The position numbers and the translations under genes are program-made. Positions 60,900 to 64,000 of a stretch of DNA of 64,000 nucleotides are shown here, one piece after another. The DNA comes from Lunularia cruciata. Its lineage: Eukaryota > Streptophyta > Marchantiopsida > Lunulariales > Lunulariaceae. The stretch lies in the NCBI GenBank assembly GCA_948567375.1, contig OX419758.1, positions 14,017,001 through 14,081,000 of the forward strand. The letters are read 5' to 3'. The first letter of the stretch is position 1. Each line of letters begins with the position of its first letter. Below the pieces are notes generated by a model. It was not told where the DNA came from. It saw only the letters and a program-made list of their open reading frames with translations, and did no database searches.

Positions 60900-61882
60900 G
60901 AACTAGATAGATAGAAGAGGAGGGCAGAGGAGGGGACAGATTCAAAAGTTTTGTAGTCTTTAATTTATACTACCACTCTATTTTAAAAGATTTTATATAC
61001 TTCTGTAAAAAATATTTTTCATCTTTTTACAAAAATGAAACAAAAATAGCATCCTCTACTAGTTGATATAAATCCAAATCAAAAGAAATAGAACTTATTA
61101 CAATTCATTAAGTGTGCATTATAAAATCTATTGCAAATGAACTTTTTAGTAATCAACATCTTATATTCTTTTCAAAATCTTATGTAGGTTTTATCCATAT
61201 ACTTATTATCCGCCTCGAAACTTTATTATCTGGCATATTTTTATGACTTATATATCTCTCTACAAAGGACTTTTATGTTTTTTGAATATTCCTACATGGT
61301 ACCAACATTATTGACAATTATAGCTGGTATATGGATCATCCAAAATTTTATCAACCATCATATAATAAATATCGATTCATTAAGATGAGCTTGATGAAGA
61401 CACCACACGTAATACCATAATACCACCACGTGAAATATCAAAGAATAATAATTTCTGTCTGCTGAATGCAATAAGTGGTATTTGGTAGAAAGCAAAGGTA
61501 TGGAAATATACAATAATATTAGATGATATTGCACATCTTCCAAGATGTGATGACTAAAGCATAATCCAAGTAGAAGAGCACTTGAAAATTCTGATTTCCA
61601 ACTCTGATCATCTTATATTATAGTCCAACAAGAACTTGTGAAAGCACCAATCATTGAAACTTTCAAGTTTGTTATTTTGGTAGGATTGGAAGAATCTCTA
61701 GTATTCCTTTGAGAAAAGAAAAGGTGTTAAGAATTGATGAATTATAAAAGTATGAGTCTCAAACTGAATTTCTCTTACTTGTGAGAGTAATTATATCATA
61801 TTTTTTGTTCATCTTGGTACTTTAAATTCCTTTAGTAGCAAAGATTTTATTGGATTCTAGTATCTAAAATAAAGTATTCTCA

Positions 61883-61947
<65 letters not shown>

Positions 61948-64000
61948 CTTAAATTGATTTATTATTTCATTTATCAGTTGGACCTTTTTTCACCGCATTT
62001 GAGGTAGTGCTCACTATTATGTCCTGTTTTGAAATTATATTTGCATCTTTTTTGGGAGATTCATAAACTTGTACTCTCATTTTTTATTTTGTGGAAAAAC
62101 CTAAGAAATTTTTTTTGCTTGAGCATCAATCAAAGTTTTTAAAAGCAGAACATTTTCTCATTTTACTTTCTCTATAATTTTCATGTTTTACTCAACTCGT
62201 TCTCAAATAATAAAGTTGTACACTTGAGTTCAATAACCTTTTAGGAGTTGAAAGTATTTTCCAAAATTTTATGATTATTTATGTATTTATCATCTACTTC
62301 AGCTAATTTGCTATAATTTATTTAGAAAATAGTATGATGTGAATTTCTTGAATTAAAAATAAATTTTTTTGCATGATTGAAAGTCATAGTACTACAAATA
62401 ATTATTCCCTTAGTGTAGTTATATCTTGAACATGAGAAATTTAAAAACTCTCATGGATACTGGAATCTAATAGAAATGTAACAGTTTATGAATGTATACA
62501 TGAAAAATTTCATATATGTTAAATAGTACATCTCTAATTAATAAGTTTTTTATTGGAAGCCTTCATAGAATGATCAAGAATTGATCAAAGCTTCATATAT
62601 GCTAAATGATGTAATTGTAAACTATAAAATCTCAAATAAATCTGAAATCTAATTTTTAACTAAAAGCTTGCAAAACTAAGCCTTTATACTTACTTAAACT
62701 TGAATAAATACGAAAGATAGTACAATTTTTTTCTAAATAAAAGCAGCTATTTTTTTGGAGGTATCTACTAGTTAAGATTGATTGTTACTTTGTTTAAAAT
62801 CTCTAATATGTTATTATATAACTTATCACAAAACAATAAAATTAAAAATTAAACGAATACATATTTTAACTAGTCATACCAAAAACATATACATATGCAA
62901 ATGAAACTTTATAGATATGAAAAATTATAGTAATAAAATATTAAATTTTAAAATTACAATGAGTGGGATGACAAAGTATCAAATATTTTATTTGTGTTGG
63001 ATCTTTATGGAAGTAAAGATAATTTTTGATTCAATTCTTCTTTTTCTTTCTTTTCTAAAATCATCTCAAATAAATAATCATACTAGGTCATGATCAACTT
63101 TATTCTTCTCAATTAGGACTAAGTAGAGAAGTTGAATATACTCCTTATTAAATTTTAGACTAGCATTTGGATAAAGTTTATTACTTAAAAACTACCATTA
63201 GCTACATGCAGGTATTTAATCATATACGTTAAATATAAATTCTCTATTTCTTGTTTAATATGATGGTACTGAAGTACCATGCAGGCATATAACCATAGAC
63301 GTTGGAATATAAATGCACTATTTCTTGTTTAGTATGTTTGTTAATGAAGGGAAAGAAAGTGAGGCACCTGGATGAAGGTTCTACAGAGGGATTCGACTGG
63401 AAATAATATTTAAAGCAAGTATACATAAGACAGAAAATATTTGGAAAGAAAACTAAATCTTTTGATGATTTTTTATATTCTTTTGATGGAATTATAGTAA
63501 AGTATAGTTACATCAAAATCTTAGAAAAAAATTACTATAGAATCCAGTTTAGAGAGAATGCACTGTACAAAAATGCAAGAAAAGGTTTCAAGAACATAAG
63601 AGATAATGAATATGCGTATCTCAATATAAAATGAATATTATTAAACTAGAAGAAGTGAGATGTTGTTTTATCAGAACTAACATCTAATTCGACTAGTACA
63701 AGAATAGGTCTTGTCCAAACGAGAAAGATAACTATGATATCAAATAAAATCTATTTAAAGAAATATAAAAATATTTATATTAAAATGTAAAACATATAAT
63801 TGTTTTGAAGAATGGTTCTAAAATTAATGAATAAAAATAAGTGATATTACATTTCATTACCTGTTGCAATAGAGATGTGACGTTTTAATTTCTTACAATC
63901 TAATTTACCTTAAATTTTTTTAACATAATAAATGCTTACGTCCATATTACTTATTTTAGTTCAAATATGTGATTATTATTTAACTTATCCAGCATTTATT
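60900..64000. other. AT-rich gene-free block
   Basis: Composition changes sharply near 60940 to very AT-rich DNA like that at 25521-30990. All frames are closed within about 60 codons. No repeat family beyond the microsatellite is recognised. A phrase around ACCATAGACGTTGGAATATAAA near 63292 repeats with divergence at about 63222-63245. Confidence 0.55.
61886..61943. repeat. (AT)n microsatellite
   Basis: About 57 bases of uninterrupted alternating A and T lie inside the AT-rich block. This is a likely slippage site and a polymorphic marker. Confidence 0.95.

Overview
This window is nuclear DNA of a land plant. It holds two complete, intron-rich single-copy genes in a large amount of decayed repeat DNA. 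The evidence for a plant is a RAD50 whose C-terminus and exon organisation are plant-like, a telo-box ahead of a ribosome-biogenesis gene, a piece of plastid rpoC2, and chromodomain Ty3/gypsy elements primed by initiator-Met tRNA. Modest introns (about 80-860 bases) and the retroelement types would suit a non-seed plant such as a bryophyte, but the sequence alone does not fix the species.

Layout. 1-2921: 3' half of a decayed Ty3/gypsy chromovirus with an inverted solo LTR of its own family inside it. 3480-11500: two degenerate copies of a non-LTR reverse-transcriptase element. Between them lie a plastid rpoC2 fragment (about 6140-6470) and a diverged minisatellite; after the second copy comes a tandem array with perfect hairpins. 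12882-24792, minus strand: complete RAD50, 27 coding exons, 1336 residues. 24793-34100: gene-free, mostly very AT-rich. 34270-37000: a third non-LTR fragment and the 5' part of a Ty1/copia element with LTR and primer-binding site. 37040-49480: a degenerate autonomous Helitron (RepHel). It is split by a structurally complete 5650-base gypsy element with GTAAT target-site duplications (40485-46134) and by a roughly 2.7-kb repeat-rich, non-coding insert. 49500-53060: a long inverted repeat, a hAT-like remnant, a tRNA-like sequence, a gag-like reading frame with one in-frame stop, and another non-LTR tail. 53955-58982, plus strand: complete UTP4 (cirhin) gene, 11 coding exons, 884 residues, with a telo-box upstream. 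60584-60758: a tandem duplication with palindromes. 60900-64000: AT-rich, no gene seen.

The two genes are housekeeping genes with separate roles. RAD50 is the SMC-like ATPase of the MRE11-RAD50-NBS1 DNA-break complex. UTP4 is a WD40 scaffold of the small-subunit processome. In both, every proposed splice junction keeps phase, so both look functional. Nearly all other coding similarity belongs to mobile elements carrying stops and frameshifts.

The most interesting signal is in the gypsy LTRs. All four copies carry, upstream of the TATA box, alternating GAA/TTC pentamer arrays that match heat-shock elements. This suggests a heat-responsive gypsy family analogous in principle to the heat-activated copia element ONSEN. 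No CRISPR, rRNA gene or intact tRNA gene was seen.
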